Below, one piece after another: positions 24,965 through 34,629 of a stretch of DNA of 64,000 nt. The DNA comes from Pyxidicoccus caerfyrddinensis (lineage in GTDB: Bacteria; Myxococcota; Myxococcia; Myxococcales; Myxococcaceae). The notes below the pieces were generated by a model. It searched no databases and was not told the origin of the DNA. It saw only the letters and a program-made list of their open reading frames with translations. Every line of letters starts with the position of its first letter. The stretch's first letter is position 1. The DNA lies in assembly GCF_010894405.1 (NCBI RefSeq), contig NZ_JAAIYA010000008.1, positions 434,001 through 498,000 of the forward strand. Direction: 5' to 3'. A program made the position numbers and the translations under genes.

Positions 24965-26749
24965 ATGGAACCCAATGAACGCTCGCTCAAGGGCCTCGGA
25001 GCGCTCCTCGGGCTGCAGGGGCCCTTCGTCGCCGGAGCCGCGCTCTCGTCGACGTTGGCGGCAGCCCTCGCGCTGGTGCCGTTCTTCGTCGTCGCGCGCA
25101 TGGCTACTTCTATCTACGCAACGCCGCCGGACCTCGACGCGGTTCGCTCGCTCGCCCTCGTCGCCGCGGGCGCGCTCGCGTTGCGCTACGTCCTCGTCGC
25201 CGCGGCGAACATGCTGGCGCACGTCGCCGCGTACCGCACCCTTCATGAGCTGCGCCTGCGGCTCGCGAAGAAGCTCGGCGCCGTTCCGCTCTCGTTCTTC
25301 AGCCGTCGTGGCGCCGGGGAACTGAAGAAGACGCTGATGGACGACGTGAACCAGATCGAGGCGTTCGTCGCTCACCACTTCCCGGATGCGGTCACCGCGC
25401 TCGTCGTCCCGCTCGCGACGGCCGTCGCCCTCCTGTGGGTCGACTGGCGCATGGCCCTCGCAAGCCTCGTGATGGCGCCGCTCGCCGTCGTGGCGATGGC
25501 TGTCGCCATGCGCGACGTCGGCAAGGCGCATCAGCAGTGGAACGAAATCCAGAGCCGGATGAACAGCTCGCTGCTCGAATACCTCCGGGGCATCCACGTC
25601 ATCAAGACCTTCGGCCTGTCCGCGCAGCGCTTCGGCGACCTCTCGCGCTCCATCGAAGAGGGGCTCGCGTGGATGGAGGGGTTCATGCGCACCAACGGCC
25701 GTGGCTACGGCGCGTTTGGCGCGCTCATCGGCTCGAGCCTCGTCGTCCTCGTGCCCATGGGCGGCTGGCTCTACACGCGCGGCACGCTCTCGCTCGAGTC
25801 GCTCGTGCTCTTCCTCGTGCTCGGGCCACAGCTCCTCATGTCGATGATGCGGCTGATGTTTGCGTGGGGCAACGTCGACCGCATCCAGGCGGGCAACGCG
25901 CGCATCCAGGCCATCCTCGCCGCGCCGGACCTCGAGACTCCCGCGAGCGTCGCCCAGCCCGCGCACAATGGCGTCGCGTTCCGTGGCGTCGGCTTCCGTT
26001 ACGAGGACGGCGGACCCGAGGTCCTCCGCGACGTCTCCTTCGAAGCGCCGGCGGGCAAGGTCACGGCGCTGGTCGGACCCTCGGGCGCGGGCAAGACGAC
26101 GCTCGTGCGGCTCGTGCCCCGGTTATGGGAGGCGACGCACGGCGTGGTCGAGCTCGGCGGCGTCGACGTGCGCGCGCTCCCGCTCGACGAGCTGCTCTCG
26201 CACATCTCGATGGTGTTCCAGGACGTGTTCCTCTTTCACGGCACCATTCGCGAGAACCTTCGTCTCGCTCGGTCCGAGGCGACCGATGCGCAGATCGATG
26301 CCGCGTGTCGCGCCGCGCGTGCGTACGACTTCATCCAGGCGCTCCCCAGGAAGTACGACACGCTGCTCGGTGAGCGCGGCGCACGCCTCTCGGGGGGCGA
26401 GAAGCAGCGCCTGTCGATTGCGCGCGCGCTCCTCAAGGACGCGCCGGTGCTGCTGCTCGATGAGGCGACGGCCTTCGCCGACCCCGAGAACGAAGCGCGC
26501 ATCCAGGAAGCGCTCTCCGAGCTGTGCGCGGGGCGGACGGTGCTCGTCGTCGCGCACCGGCTGTCGACGATCGCCACCGCCGACCACATCGTCGTCCTCG
26601 ACGGAGGCCGCGTGAACGACCAGGGTGCGCACGACGAGCTGCTCGCGCGCTGCGCGTTGTACCAACGTCTCTGGCGCAGCCACACCGAAGCGCTCGACTG
26701 GTCGCTGGGCGAGCCGGGCACACCCGCCACCGCGCAGGAGGTGGCGTGA
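24965..26749 (+). CDS. ABC transporter, fused membrane and ATPase domains, siderophore type (subunit 1)
   Basis: 594 residues: six-helix membrane domain (1-320) and nucleotide-binding domain. The NBD shows Walker A GPSGAGKTTL, Q-loop FQD, signature LSGGE, Walker B and D-loop LLLDEATAFADPENE, and H-loop AHRLS. DEATAFADPEN is typical of the YbtP/YbtQ and IrtA/IrtB group, which import ferric siderophores despite an exporter fold. Its stop overlaps the start of the second half-transporter, so they should form a heterodimer. A small hairpin (CCGAGG-TTT-CCTCGG, 24946-24960) precedes the start. No siderophore synthesis genes are visible nearby. Confidence 0.9.
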   Translation: MEPNERSLKGLGALLGLQGPFVAGAALSSTLAAALALVPFFVVARMATSIYATPPDLDAVRSLALVAAGALALRYVLVAAANMLAHVAAYRTLHELRLRLAKKLGAVPLSFFSRRGAGELKKTLMDDVNQIEAFVAHHFPDAVTALVVPLATAVALLWVDWRMALASLVMAPLAVVAMAVAMRDVGKAHQQWNEIQSRMNSSLLEYLRGIHVIKTFGLSAQRFGDLSRSIEEGLAWMEGFMRTNGRGYGAFGALIGSSLVVLVPMGGWLYTRGTLSLESLVLFLVLGPQLLMSMMRLMFAWGNVDRIQAGNARIQAILAAPDLETPASVAQPAHNGVAFRGVGFRYEDGGPEVLRDVSFEAPAGKVTALVGPSGAGKTTLVRLVPRLWEATHGVVELGGVDVRALPLDELLSHISMVFQDVFLFHGTIRENLRLARSEATDAQIDAACRAARAYDFIQALPRKYDTLLGERGARLSGGEKQRLSIARALLKDAPVLLLDEATAFADPENEARIQEALSELCAGRTVLVVAHRLSTIATADHIVVLDGGRVNDQGAHDELLARCALYQRLWRSHTEALDWSLGEPGTPATAQEVA

Positions 26750-28524
26750 TGCTCGGGGAGATCTTCATGCTCGGCGAGCGGCTCGCTGGCCGAAGGGACG
26801 CACGTCTCCGCCGTGGCCTGCTCTTCGCCTTTGCCGAGGCGCTCACCGTCGCCGCGCCCTACGCCCTGGTCCTCTTCTTCGTTCGCGAAGCGCTCGAGCA
26901 CCGGCTGACGATGCACCTGACATGGTGGCTCACCGGTGGCATCGCGCTCTCAGCGCTGCTGCGCCTCGCGTTCTCGGGCGGGGCGATGTCCAACATCTTC
27001 ATCTCCGCGCACACGCTCATGGGGCAGACGCGCATCCGTACAGCCGATCACCTGCGACGCTTGCCGATGGGGTTCTTCACGCAGCGAAGGAGCGGTGAGC
27101 TGGCAGGCGTGCTCACCACCGACGTCGCGCTCGTCGAGGACGTGTGGTCGCACACCATCGCCATCTTCACGTCGAGCTTCGCACTGCCGATGCTGGTCGG
27201 CCTCGGCCTCTGCTTTCTCGATTGGCGCCTGGGGCTCGTCATCCTCGCCGCGCTACCGGTGGCGCTCCTCGTGATGGCTGCGACCACACCCATCTTCGTG
27301 CGCGAGATCGAGGCCGTGCTCGAGTCCTCGGCGGACGTGAGCGCGCGCGTCGTCGAATACGTGCAGGGCATCGCCGTGCTTCGCGCGTTCGGCCGACACG
27401 GCGAGGTCTACCAGCGCCTCGTGAAGGCCATGGAGCGCCTGCGTGACGCCCTCATCCGCGCCGATGTCTTGCCCTCTCCGCTGCTCGCCGTGTTCGGCTT
27501 CGTCGTCGAGGTGGGCTTCGTCGCGGTGGCGTACGCTGGAAGCGCGCTGGCGCTGCGCGGCTCGATTCAACCCGGGGTGCTGCTCGTCTTCCTCATCGTG
27601 ACGGTGGGCGTCGTGCGCCAGGTGGCGGATCTCGGTATGGCGCTGCTCCTGCTTCGAGCGTCTCAGCGCGCGCTCGGTCGCGTCGACCGGCTGCTCGCGG
27701 AGAAGCCGCTGGCGGAGTCGTCCGCGAGAGCGGCATCGCCCCAGACGTTCGACGTGGAGGTTGACTCCGTGTCCTTCGCGTACGAAGACGAGGCCGTGCT
27801 CGACGGCGTCTCGGTGACATTCCCCGAGCGCTCGCTCACCGCGCTCGTCGGCGCTTCGGGCTCGGGCAAGTCGACGCTGGTCCACCTCGTGGCGCGCCTG
27901 TGGGACATCCCGCGCCCGGGTGCCATCCGCATCGGCGGCGTCGACATTCGCGACATGCCGTTCGAGGAACTGCACCAGCACCTCGCGATGGTGTTCCAGG
28001 ACGTCGTCCTCTTCTCCGGGACCATCCTCGAGAACCTCCGTGTCGGGCGGCCGGACGCCTCACGCGAGGAAGTCGAGCGTGCAGCGAAGGCCGCGCGCGC
28101 CCACGACTTCATCACCGCCTTGCCGAACGGCTACGACACCGTCCTCGGGGAAGGAGGCGGAACCCTCTCGGGCGGCGAGCGCCAGCGCTTGTCCATCGCG
28201 CGCGCCATCCTCAAGGACGCGCCCGTCGTGCTCCTCGACGAGGCGACCGCCTCGGTCGATGCGTCGGCGGAGGCCGAGATACAGCGCGCGGTGGACGAGC
28301 TGGTCAAGAAGAAGACTGTCGTCGTGATTGCGCATCGCCTGCGCACCGTGCGCCGGGCGCACCGCATCGTCGTGCTCGACAAGGGGCGCGTCGCGGAGAC
28401 AGGCACGCACGAGGAGCTGCTCGCGAAGCGCGGCGTCTACGCAGCGCTCTGGCAGGAGCAGGAGCGCGCCAAGGGCTGGCGGCTCGCGGCGAGCCTGGAA
28501 CCGCTCAAGAGGCAATCGACTTGA
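26749..28524 (+). CDS. ABC transporter, fused membrane and ATPase domains, siderophore type (subunit 2)
   Basis: 591 residues, partner of the preceding gene with a TGATG overlap. Membrane domain first, then an NBD with [31 protein letters not shown] and AHRLR. Both ATP sites look intact, unlike in many asymmetric heterodimers. The ATG at 26749 was chosen over upstream starts that lie within the first gene. Import of a metallophore is the likely role by similarity to IrtAB/YbtPQ; export cannot be excluded. Confidence 0.9.
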   Translation: MLGEIFMLGERLAGRRDARLRRGLLFAFAEALTVAAPYALVLFFVREALEHRLTMHLTWWLTGGIALSALLRLAFSGGAMSNIFISAHTLMGQTRIRTADHLRRLPMGFFTQRRSGELAGVLTTDVALVEDVWSHTIAIFTSSFALPMLVGLGLCFLDWRLGLVILAALPVALLVMAATTPIFVREIEAVLESSADVSARVVEYVQGIAVLRAFGRHGEVYQRLVKAMERLRDALIRADVLPSPLLAVFGFVVEVGFVAVAYAGSALALRGSIQPGVLLVFLIVTVGVVRQVADLGMALLLLRASQRALGRVDRLLAEKPLAESSARAASPQTFDVEVDSVSFAYEDEAVLDGVSVTFPERSLTALVGASGSGKSTLVHLVARLWDIPRPGAIRIGGVDIRDMPFEELHQHLAMVFQDVVLFSGTILENLRVGRPDASREEVERAAKAARAHDFITALPNGYDTVLGEGGGTLSGGERQRLSIARAILKDAPVVLLDEATASVDASAEAEIQRAVDELVKKKTVVVIAHRLRTVRRAHRIVVLDKGRVAETGTHEELLAKRGVYAALWQEQERAKGWRLAASLEPLKRQST

Positions 28525-28948
28525 GCACGTTCCAGAATCCAAAGAACGGTGGTCCCGCTTCCAACTCGACCTCGAGCGCCTCGCCCGTGTGACGAACCAG
28601 CGTCAGGCGACTCAAAGCCAGCTTGCCGGCCGGCCCCATCGCCAGCATCTGATTGACATGGGCGATGTCCGTTGTCGCGTTTTTGAGCTCGCTCCAGGGA
28701 AGGGTCACGACCTCCTCCGACTGGCGGATGACCACCCGCTCAGTCGTTAGAAGGACCCACTCCATCGGGTCGCGAAAGCAGGCGATGACCGGAAGCTCAT
28801 CGGAGCGCACCATGACCTGCTCCATCAGACGTATCTGGACGTCAGCGGGGAGCTCGGCGAACGGACGTGTATACGCCCCTCGGTCGCCCGTCCGTTCGAA
28901 GATTCGAAGCAGCCTCTGGAGCTTCGACTCAGCGCTCAGCTTCTTCAT
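28505..28948 (-). CDS. Hypothetical protein with PH-like C-terminal region
   Basis: 147 residues, no signal peptide. A helical N-terminus is followed by alternating strands (EWVLLTTERVVIRQ, VVTLPWSELKNA, LTLVRHTGEALEVEL) of the sort seen in bacterial PH-like domains. No family is recognised with certainty. It overlaps the end of the ABC transporter gene by 20 bases, tail to tail. Confidence 0.6.
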   Translation of the reverse strand: MKKLSAESKLQRLLRIFERTGDRGAYTRPFAELPADVQIRLMEQVMVRSDELPVIACFRDPMEWVLLTTERVVIRQSEEVVTLPWSELKNATTDIAHVNQMLAMGPAGKLALSRLTLVRHTGEALEVELEAGPPFFGFWNVLKSIAS

Positions 28949-29264
28949 GGCGTCAGGTCCTTGACCTCAATCCGGCGCGACACGGGCCACTTCGGCTGGC
29001 CATAGTGCACTGGAACAACTGAAGCAACCCGGTTGTCAGGTCCGGCTCCTTACGAAACGCGGCGCCTGTGGGGCACGTGGGCCACACGATGTGGGGTTGG
29101 CCCCCCGTGCATCCAGGGCGCAGGGCCTGCGCCATGAGCCATGCCTCCAGGTGAGTCCATGCAAGTGCCCCATGGCATGTCACTTGCGACTGAGGACCTC
29201 CCCGGCGCGGGCGTTCCTTCCGCGCGAGGTGTGGCCGTTCAGCAATCCTGTCGAGGAGTGGAGC
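28949..29264. other. Intergenic region between divergent genes
   Basis: About 316 bases between two divergent start codons. GTCAGGTCC occurs twice (near 28953 and 29036). I see no coding frame with a plausible product and no clear promoter; both flanking genes must be transcribed from here. Confidence 0.4.
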
Positions 29265-30710
29265 ATGTCCGCAGTCAGTCTGGGCCAACGTTCGTCATCT
29301 TGGATTCTCATCCTGGCGCTCTCTGTCACGGGAGTGCTCGCTGGCTGCAGCTCGTCGTCGGAGGACCCGCCCCAGGAGGATCCGTCACCCGATGCAGGCA
29401 GTCCTCCACCCGACGCGGGGAATCCGCCACCACCGCCTCCTTCGTTCACCTGGGGCAACGGCACGGACACCGGCACGCTCGAGGGCAACGTGTGGACCCC
29501 CGGGCGTGACGCGACGGGGCTCGTGAACGCGGCGTCGTGGGCGCTCGTCCCCAAGGGGCGGTGGATCCAGGTCTCTGGAACGCCGCTCACCTCGCTCGAC
29601 GCAGAGGTCAAGGCGGCGCTTCCCGGCTTCAGGGATCTCGGCTCCGGGGGAATCGCCGGGGTCATCAACGCCTACTCCGGCGTGGCGGTCGACGCGCCTC
29701 GCGCCCGCTGGTGGGCCTTCGGCGGCGGGCACGGCGACAGCTCCAACAACGGCGTCTACCGCTTCGACATGGCGAAGATGCGCTGGAGCATCGAGCAGCT
29801 CCCAGACAACCCGGCGAACTGGACGGGCGTCGTCTACGGGAACACGTACAGCTACTACCCGCCCGCGGCGGAGTACTCCAAGGCCCACCCGGACAGCGAC
29901 GTCTACGGGGATGAGTTCTTCGACCCGAGCCGGCCCGCCGCTTCGACTGGCCACCCGGTGGCCCGCCACACGTACAACGGGCTCGTCTACAACCCGGACC
30001 TCCAGGAGGTCGCCTTTGGCGTCCGGCGGATGTGGCGCTACAGCCTGACCACCCACACCTGGAAGCGCCACAACCCCTTCAACACCCCGGGTGCCACCTA
30101 CGACGGGGCGACCGGCTACGGCGGCGCGGCCGGCTGGACGTTCTGGGACGAGGTGAAACACCGGTACCTCTTCGGCCCCACGGAGAACTACAACTATTCG
30201 AAGTGGTGGTCCTTCGACACCGACGACCAGGCCTGGAACTGGGAGGTCATCACTCCCCCCGCGTGGCAATTCGCCCAGATGGTCAGGGTGGGTCGCAAGC
30301 TGGTGAGCTTCCCCGCCCCGGAGGCGCAACACGACACCTTTCCTCCGCGGCTGGTCACGTACGACATGGACACGGGGGAGTGGGGCTTCCTGCACCTGAA
30401 GAGCGAGCTCGAGGTCTCCCGCTGCTTCAGCGGTGACTTCGAGGGACAGATTTTCGCCTACGTGCCACCGCTCAACCGCTACATCGCCGCGTTCCGGTAC
30501 GACCGCGACGGGGATGGGAGCTTCGAGTACCGGACCTTCGAGGTCGACCCGGTGGCCCTCACGCTCCGCGAGGCGCCGGAGTACGAGGCGGGCGCCTTCG
30601 ACGGGTGGCACGAGCTCGTCAAGAACCGCTTCTTCTACCTGGCGACGCACGACGCCCTCGTCTACGTGCGCAAGGGAGAGGAGAACCTGCGCGTCTTCCG
30701 GCTCCCCTGA
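29265..30710 (+). CDS. Large lipoprotein, beta-propeller-like surface protein
   Basis: 481 residues. The lipoprotein signal ends in GVLAGCSS, then a Ser/Asp/Pro-rich spacer. The body is rich in Trp, Tyr, Asn and Gly with repeated short strands (WWAFGGGHGDSSNNGVYRF, YSLTTHTWKRHN, YDMDTGEWGF, YDRDGDGSFEY). These resemble kelch or galactose-oxidase-type propeller blades, some with calcium-loop-like DxDxDG. The ATG at 29265 follows AGGAG. No enzyme motif is recognised. Confidence 0.75.
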   Translation: MSAVSLGQRSSSWILILALSVTGVLAGCSSSSEDPPQEDPSPDAGSPPPDAGNPPPPPPSFTWGNGTDTGTLEGNVWTPGRDATGLVNAASWALVPKGRWIQVSGTPLTSLDAEVKAALPGFRDLGSGGIAGVINAYSGVAVDAPRARWWAFGGGHGDSSNNGVYRFDMAKMRWSIEQLPDNPANWTGVVYGNTYSYYPPAAEYSKAHPDSDVYGDEFFDPSRPAASTGHPVARHTYNGLVYNPDLQEVAFGVRRMWRYSLTTHTWKRHNPFNTPGATYDGATGYGGAAGWTFWDEVKHRYLFGPTENYNYSKWWSFDTDDQAWNWEVITPPAWQFAQMVRVGRKLVSFPAPEAQHDTFPPRLVTYDMDTGEWGFLHLKSELEVSRCFSGDFEGQIFAYVPPLNRYIAAFRYDRDGDGSFEYRTFEVDPVALTLREAPEYEAGAFDGWHELVKNRFFYLATHDALVYVRKGEENLRVFRLP

Positions 30711-30803
30711 GCCCGCACCGCATACAAGGGACCTGGCCCCCGCTCGTCCGTCAGCGGCGAGGAGCGCCCGTATCCTTTTCCACCCGTCGCGTGTCTTCTG
30801 GTC

Positions 30804-31742
30804 ATGAGCACTCCACCCGCTAACCCGCTGGGCGACGCCGTCAACGCGTCCTGGCGTCGCTTCCTCGATACGTACGAGCCGCTCCGGCCAGACCTCTACC
30901 GGTATTGCCGGCACCTGACGCGCAGCCCCTGGGATGCCGAGGACATGACCCAGGACACGCTGGCCAGGGCGTTCGTGAGTCTCGGCCTCATGGCAGCACC
31001 GCCGCGCAATCCGCGGGCGTGGCTCTTTCGTGTCGCCTCCAACCTCTGGCTCAACCGGATGCGTCAGACGCGCGAGCTTCCGGCTGTCATCGACCCCGAG
31101 TCCCCTGGCCCGGCGACGCATACAGACCCCCGGTCGACGCGTGAGGGCGCGGGGACGCTGCTCGCTCAGCTCTCACCCCAGGAGCGAGCCTCGGTCGTGC
31201 TCAAGGACGCCTTCGGCCTGTCGTTGGAGGAGGTCGCCGAGGCGCTCTCCACCACGACCGGAGCCATCAAGGCCGCCCTGCACAGGGGGCGCGCCAGGCT
31301 GGTGACGCCGGAACCGGTGCGCGAGGTCCCCGTGGCGCCAGCCGTGCTCGACGCCTTCTGTGACGCCTTCAACGCGCGGGACCTCGAGCGCCTCACGGCG
31401 CTCCTCCTCGATACCGCGACGCTGGAGTACCCGGGGTTCAAGGTCGAGCACGGAGCCGAGGTCATCCGGGCGACCTCACTGCAGGGGACGCTCTTCGGCT
31501 GCCCCGAGGGTGGCTTCGAGCTCGTGGCCCCGCCGCGTTGTGAGCTCCGTGCGCACCGGGGCGAGTCGCTCTTCCTCTGGTGGTCGGGGGAGGAGGTGCA
31601 TGCCGTCGTGCGGGTCGAAGTGGAAGGCGACCGGATTGCGCGGCTGCGCAACTACTACCACTCGCCGGAGGTCCTCTCGGAAGTCTGCCGCGAGCTCGGC
31701 GTCCCGTTCCGCACCCACGGCTATCGCCCGGGTTCTGCCTGA
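30804..31742 (+). CDS. ECF sigma factor with C-terminal SnoaL-like domain
   Basis: 312 residues: region 2 (DLYRYCRHLTRSPWDAEDMTQDTLARAF), region 4 (LSPQERASVVLKDAFGLSLEEVAEAL) and a SnoaL-like C-terminal domain (FCDAFNARDLERLTALLLDTATLEYPG). The extra domain suggests regulation without a separate anti-sigma factor. It is followed 11 bases later by an alpha/beta hydrolase on the same strand, a likely operon partner. It is not close to the ECF41 protein at 7.9 kb. Confidence 0.92.
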   Translation: MSTPPANPLGDAVNASWRRFLDTYEPLRPDLYRYCRHLTRSPWDAEDMTQDTLARAFVSLGLMAAPPRNPRAWLFRVASNLWLNRMRQTRELPAVIDPESPGPATHTDPRSTREGAGTLLAQLSPQERASVVLKDAFGLSLEEVAEALSTTTGAIKAALHRGRARLVTPEPVREVPVAPAVLDAFCDAFNARDLERLTALLLDTATLEYPGFKVEHGAEVIRATSLQGTLFGCPEGGFELVAPPRCELRAHRGESLFLWWSGEEVHAVVRVEVEGDRIARLRNYYHSPEVLSEVCRELGVPFRTHGYRPGSA

Positions 31743-31753
31743 AAGGAGCTGCC

Positions 31754-32572
31754 ATGAAACTCGAAAGCGTCAAGTCCGCTGACGGAACGTCCATCGCGTA
31801 CGAGAAGACGGGCAAGGGCCCTGCGCTCATCCTGGTCGGAGGCGCGTTCTGCGACCGCACGGCCCCGACGTCGGGCACGCCGCTGGCGGCGCTGCTCGCG
31901 CATCGCTTCACCGTGCTGAGCTACGACCGGCGCGGCCGCGGGGACAGCGGGGACACGCCCCCCTCCGCGGTCGACCGGGAGGTGCAGGACCTCTCGGCGC
32001 TCATCACCGCGGCCGGCGGGTCCGCGTTCGTGTTCGGCAACTCGTCCGGCGGCCTCCTGGCCCTCGACGCCGCCATTCAAGGACTCGCCATCCCGAAGCT
32101 CGTCCTCTACGAGCCCCCGGTCATCCTCGATGCGAGCCGGGCGAAGGTCTTCGAGGCCCTCGCAACACAGCTCGACGAGGCCGCCGTGGGGGGACGTCGC
32201 GCGGAGGCGGTCGAGCGCTACTTCACCCAGGTGATGCAGCTGCCCGAGCCAGCCGTCGCACGGATGCGGACGTCGCCGATGTGGACCGGCCTCGAGCGGC
32301 TCGCCCACACGCTCGGCCATGACCTGCGCATCACGGCCCGGGGTGCACAGCGGCTCGCGCAGGTCCCGGCCGTGCGCTCGGCGACGCTCGTCATGGACGG
32401 AGGCGCGAGCCCGCCCTGGATGCGCGAGGCGATCCAGACCCTCGCACGTGCCATTCCCGGGGCGCGACACCGCACACTGGAGGGGCAGACCCACGCGGTC
32501 GACCCCGGGGCCCTGGCTCAGGCGCTGGAGACCTTCCTGGACGGCGGTGTCCTCCAGGCCACGGGACGGTGA
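31754..32572 (+). CDS. Alpha/beta hydrolase downstream of ECF sigma
   Basis: 272 residues, cytoplasmic. It has the fold markers LSYDRRGRGDSG, the nucleophile elbow GNSSGG and a late His in GQTHAVDPG. AAGGAG precedes the ATG. Substrate unknown. Its stop overlaps the GTG of the next frame (GTGA). Confidence 0.88.
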   Translation: MKLESVKSADGTSIAYEKTGKGPALILVGGAFCDRTAPTSGTPLAALLAHRFTVLSYDRRGRGDSGDTPPSAVDREVQDLSALITAAGGSAFVFGNSSGGLLALDAAIQGLAIPKLVLYEPPVILDASRAKVFEALATQLDEAAVGGRRAEAVERYFTQVMQLPEPAVARMRTSPMWTGLERLAHTLGHDLRITARGAQRLAQVPAVRSATLVMDGGASPPWMREAIQTLARAIPGARHRTLEGQTHAVDPGALAQALETFLDGGVLQATGR

Positions 32573-33546
32573 CGCAGCGCGTCTCCCTCACCGCCCCGCT
32601 GGCCACCAACATCGCGAGCTACACCGTCCCGAGCATCACCGTGGGCCTGGGCATGGTCGAGGGCACCGTGGCCATCTACCCGCCCTCCAACTCGACCCTG
32701 GCCCGCAACACGGCGAGCCTCGACACGAACAACAACAACACCGACTTCCACTTCGACCCCACCCCGACGCCGGGACTGCCCAATGACACGGTGTCGATGG
32801 CGGTGACGGGCATCTCCCCGAACACCACCCTGGCCTCGGCCACCGTGACGACGAGCAACGTCGTCATCACCGGGACGGATTTCGTGTTGGGAATGACCGT
32901 GAAGATCGGCACCGTGACGTTCAGCTGCACGTATACGAGCTCCACGACCCTCACCTGCAACACCGTGCCCGCCAACGCCACGGTGGGCCGGGTGGACGTG
33001 GTGCTGACCTACCCCGTGAACGGGGTGGACGTGGTGCTGACCTACCCCGTGAACGCCGGGTCGACCGTGGTGCCCCTCCCCAGCGGCTTCACCTTCACGG
33101 GCGTGCTCAATGGGTCGTCCAACCCGGCCCAGGCGGACTACTGCATCCTCCAGTATCCGAACACGACGACAGTCATCCGGGGTCAGCAGACGGAGACCAT
33201 CTACGGCCGGCTCTACGAGGGGGGCCTCACGGACGCCAACCCGGGCCCGGTGGCGGGCCTCAAGGCCGAGGTGGGCTACGGCCCGCTGAGCAGCAACCCC
33301 ACCACGGCCACCACCTGGCGCTACTTCCCGACGACCTTCAACGTGAAGGTTGGCAACGACTTGGAGTTCGCGGGCACCCTCACCGCCCCCACGGTGGCGG
33401 CCACCACGCACTACGCCTACGCGTACCGCTTCAGCCTGGACGACGGCCTGAACTGGACGTACTGCGACAACAACGGCGCTGGCAGCAACCTGGGCACCAC
33501 GTCCTTCGAGCCGGCGCAGCTCGGCGACATGACCGTCAACCCGTAG
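32569..33546 (+). pseudogene. 5'-truncated secreted protein with IPT/TIG-like domain
   Basis: 325 codons with a GTG overlapping the hydrolase stop. The sequence starts directly in repetitive Thr/Asn/Ser-rich strands. Its first 70 residues (ending DTNNNNTDFHFDPTPTPG) look like the second half of a lamin-tail-like domain. An IPT/TIG-like domain (VVITGTDFVLGMTVKIG) and a Cys-containing C-terminal part follow. There is no signal peptide, although every feature fits a secreted protein. I therefore read it as a gene that has lost its 5' end. It contains a 33-bp tandem duplication. Confidence 0.6.
32992..33057 (+). repeat. 33-bp tandem duplication in the IPT-like gene
   Basis: Two adjacent units, 32992-33024 and 33025-33057, each encoding VDVVLTYPVN plus one residue, differ only in the last codon. 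The near-identity shows a recent in-frame duplication. Confidence 0.9.
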
Positions 33547-33574
33547 CCCACCGCGGCTCGGCGAAGCACAGACA

Positions 33575-33616
33575 GAGGCCGTCCCGGGGACTCAGCCCGG
33601 GGCGGCCTCTTCGTTT
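33575..33616. terminator. Strong stem-loop terminator
   Basis: GAGGCCGTCCCGGG (33575-33588) pairs with CCCGGGGCGGCCTC (33596-33609) over a 7-base loop with one G-T pair, followed by TTCGTTTT. It ends the IPT-like gene and faces the HxlR gene from the other side, so it may act both ways. Confidence 0.85.
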
Positions 33617-33687
33617 TCGAACGCCCCACGGCCTGCTCCGGCCAGCGAAGGGTCGACGACGGTGAAGTCCACCCGCTTGCAGAGGAT

Positions 33688-34074
33688 TCACTTCGACGTG
33701 GCAGCGCGTTGGAAGGCCTCGCGGGCGCGCTGGATCTCCGGCCGGTGGCGTTGCGCCCAGACCGCGAGCCCGGTCACCGGCTCGAGCAGTGTTTGTCCAA
33801 GCCGCGTGAGCGCGTAGTCCACGCGCGGCGGAATCGTCGGGAAGACGGTCCGCGTCACGAGCCCGTCTCGCTCGAGGCCGCGCAGCGTGAGGGTCAGCAT
33901 GCGCTGCGAGATTCCTTCGATGGCGCGCTTGAGGTCGCTGAAGCGCATCGTCCCTTCGCCTAGGTTGACGATGACCATCACGCTCCACTTGTCCCCGACC
34001 AGGCTCAGGATTTCACGCGTCGCGACGCAGTCGTCGTCGTAGCGCCTGGTCATCTTTCCGTTCCCTAGTGACAT
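33688..34074 (-). CDS. HxlR-family helix-turn-helix regulator
   Basis: 128 residues with the HxlR hallmarks: a Cys near the start (DDDCVATREILSLVGDKW), then MRFSDLKRAIEGISQRMLTLTLRGLERDGLV. Members often sense thiol-reactive compounds through that Cys. ATG 34074 is preceded by GGAGG at seven bases. Divergent from a DoxX gene, which it probably represses. Confidence 0.93.
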   Translation of the reverse strand: MSLGNGKMTRRYDDDCVATREILSLVGDKWSVMVIVNLGEGTMRFSDLKRAIEGISQRMLTLTLRGLERDGLVTRTVFPTIPPRVDYALTRLGQTLLEPVTGLAVWAQRHRPEIQRAREAFQRAATSK

Positions 34075-34120
34075 CAATGTGCCTCCTGTCCGGCGTCCGC
34101 ACGGTATGCGAGATAGCCAG

Positions 34121-34137
34121 GGTCACCATTCGTGACC
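34121..34137. promoter_or_regulatory. Inverted repeat GGTCAC-N5-GTGACC between HxlR and DoxX genes
   Basis: A perfect 6-bp dyad lies midway between the two divergent start codons. Position suggests the HxlR operator controlling both genes. Confidence 0.55.
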
Positions 34138-34176
34138 AGGCACATGAAAGTAACCAGCAAGACCACGAGGAATGCC

Positions 34177-34629
34177 ATGACTGTGACTGCTCCCATCGGC
34201 GGCAGCGCGAAGCCGTCCAAAGCTCTTCCCGCCGGCCTGTGGGTCGTCCAGGCGCTCCTGGGAATCGTCTTCGCCGGCACGGGCCTCTGGAAGCTCCTGA
34301 CTCCCGTCTCGGCGCTCGCCGCGATGATTCCGTGGGCAGGAGAGGTTCCGGAAGCGTTCCTGTATGCAACGGCGGTCATCGACCTGTGCGGCGGGCTCGG
34401 CATCGTCCTGCCCTCGCTCACGCGCATCAAGCCGGGCTTGAGCGTCCTCGCCGCGCTGGGCTGCGCGGCACTCCAGGTCAGCGCGATTGTCTTCCACGTC
34501 TCGCGCGGCGAGGCCGCGAATACGCCCTTCAACTTCCTGCTCGTCGCGCTCGCGCTCTTCGTCTTCTGGGGGCGACGGTCCCGAGCTCCCATCCAGCCTC
34601 GCGGCGCACCGCCTCTCACTTCGAGGTGA
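34177..34629 (+). CDS. DoxX-family membrane protein
   Basis: 150 residues with four membrane helices (LWVVQALLGIVFAGTGLWKL, AFLYATAVIDLCGGLGIVL, LSVLAALGCAALQVSAIVF, FNFLLVALALFVFW). The ATG at 34177 has GAGG at normal spacing; two earlier in-frame starts lack one. The divergent HxlR gene fits regulation by redox or electrophile stress, as for other DoxX/HxlR pairs. Its 3' end overlaps the convergent serine hydrolase by 14 bases. Confidence 0.88.
   Translation: MTVTAPIGGSAKPSKALPAGLWVVQALLGIVFAGTGLWKLLTPVSALAAMIPWAGEVPEAFLYATAVIDLCGGLGIVLPSLTRIKPGLSVLAALGCAALQVSAIVFHVSRGEAANTPFNFLLVALALFVFWGRRSRAPIQPRGAPPLTSR

Noticed and set aside
32992-33057. 33-bp repeat considered as a CRISPR or regulatory repeat
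   Set aside because: Only two adjacent units with no spacers, in frame within a coding sequence; it is a simple duplication.
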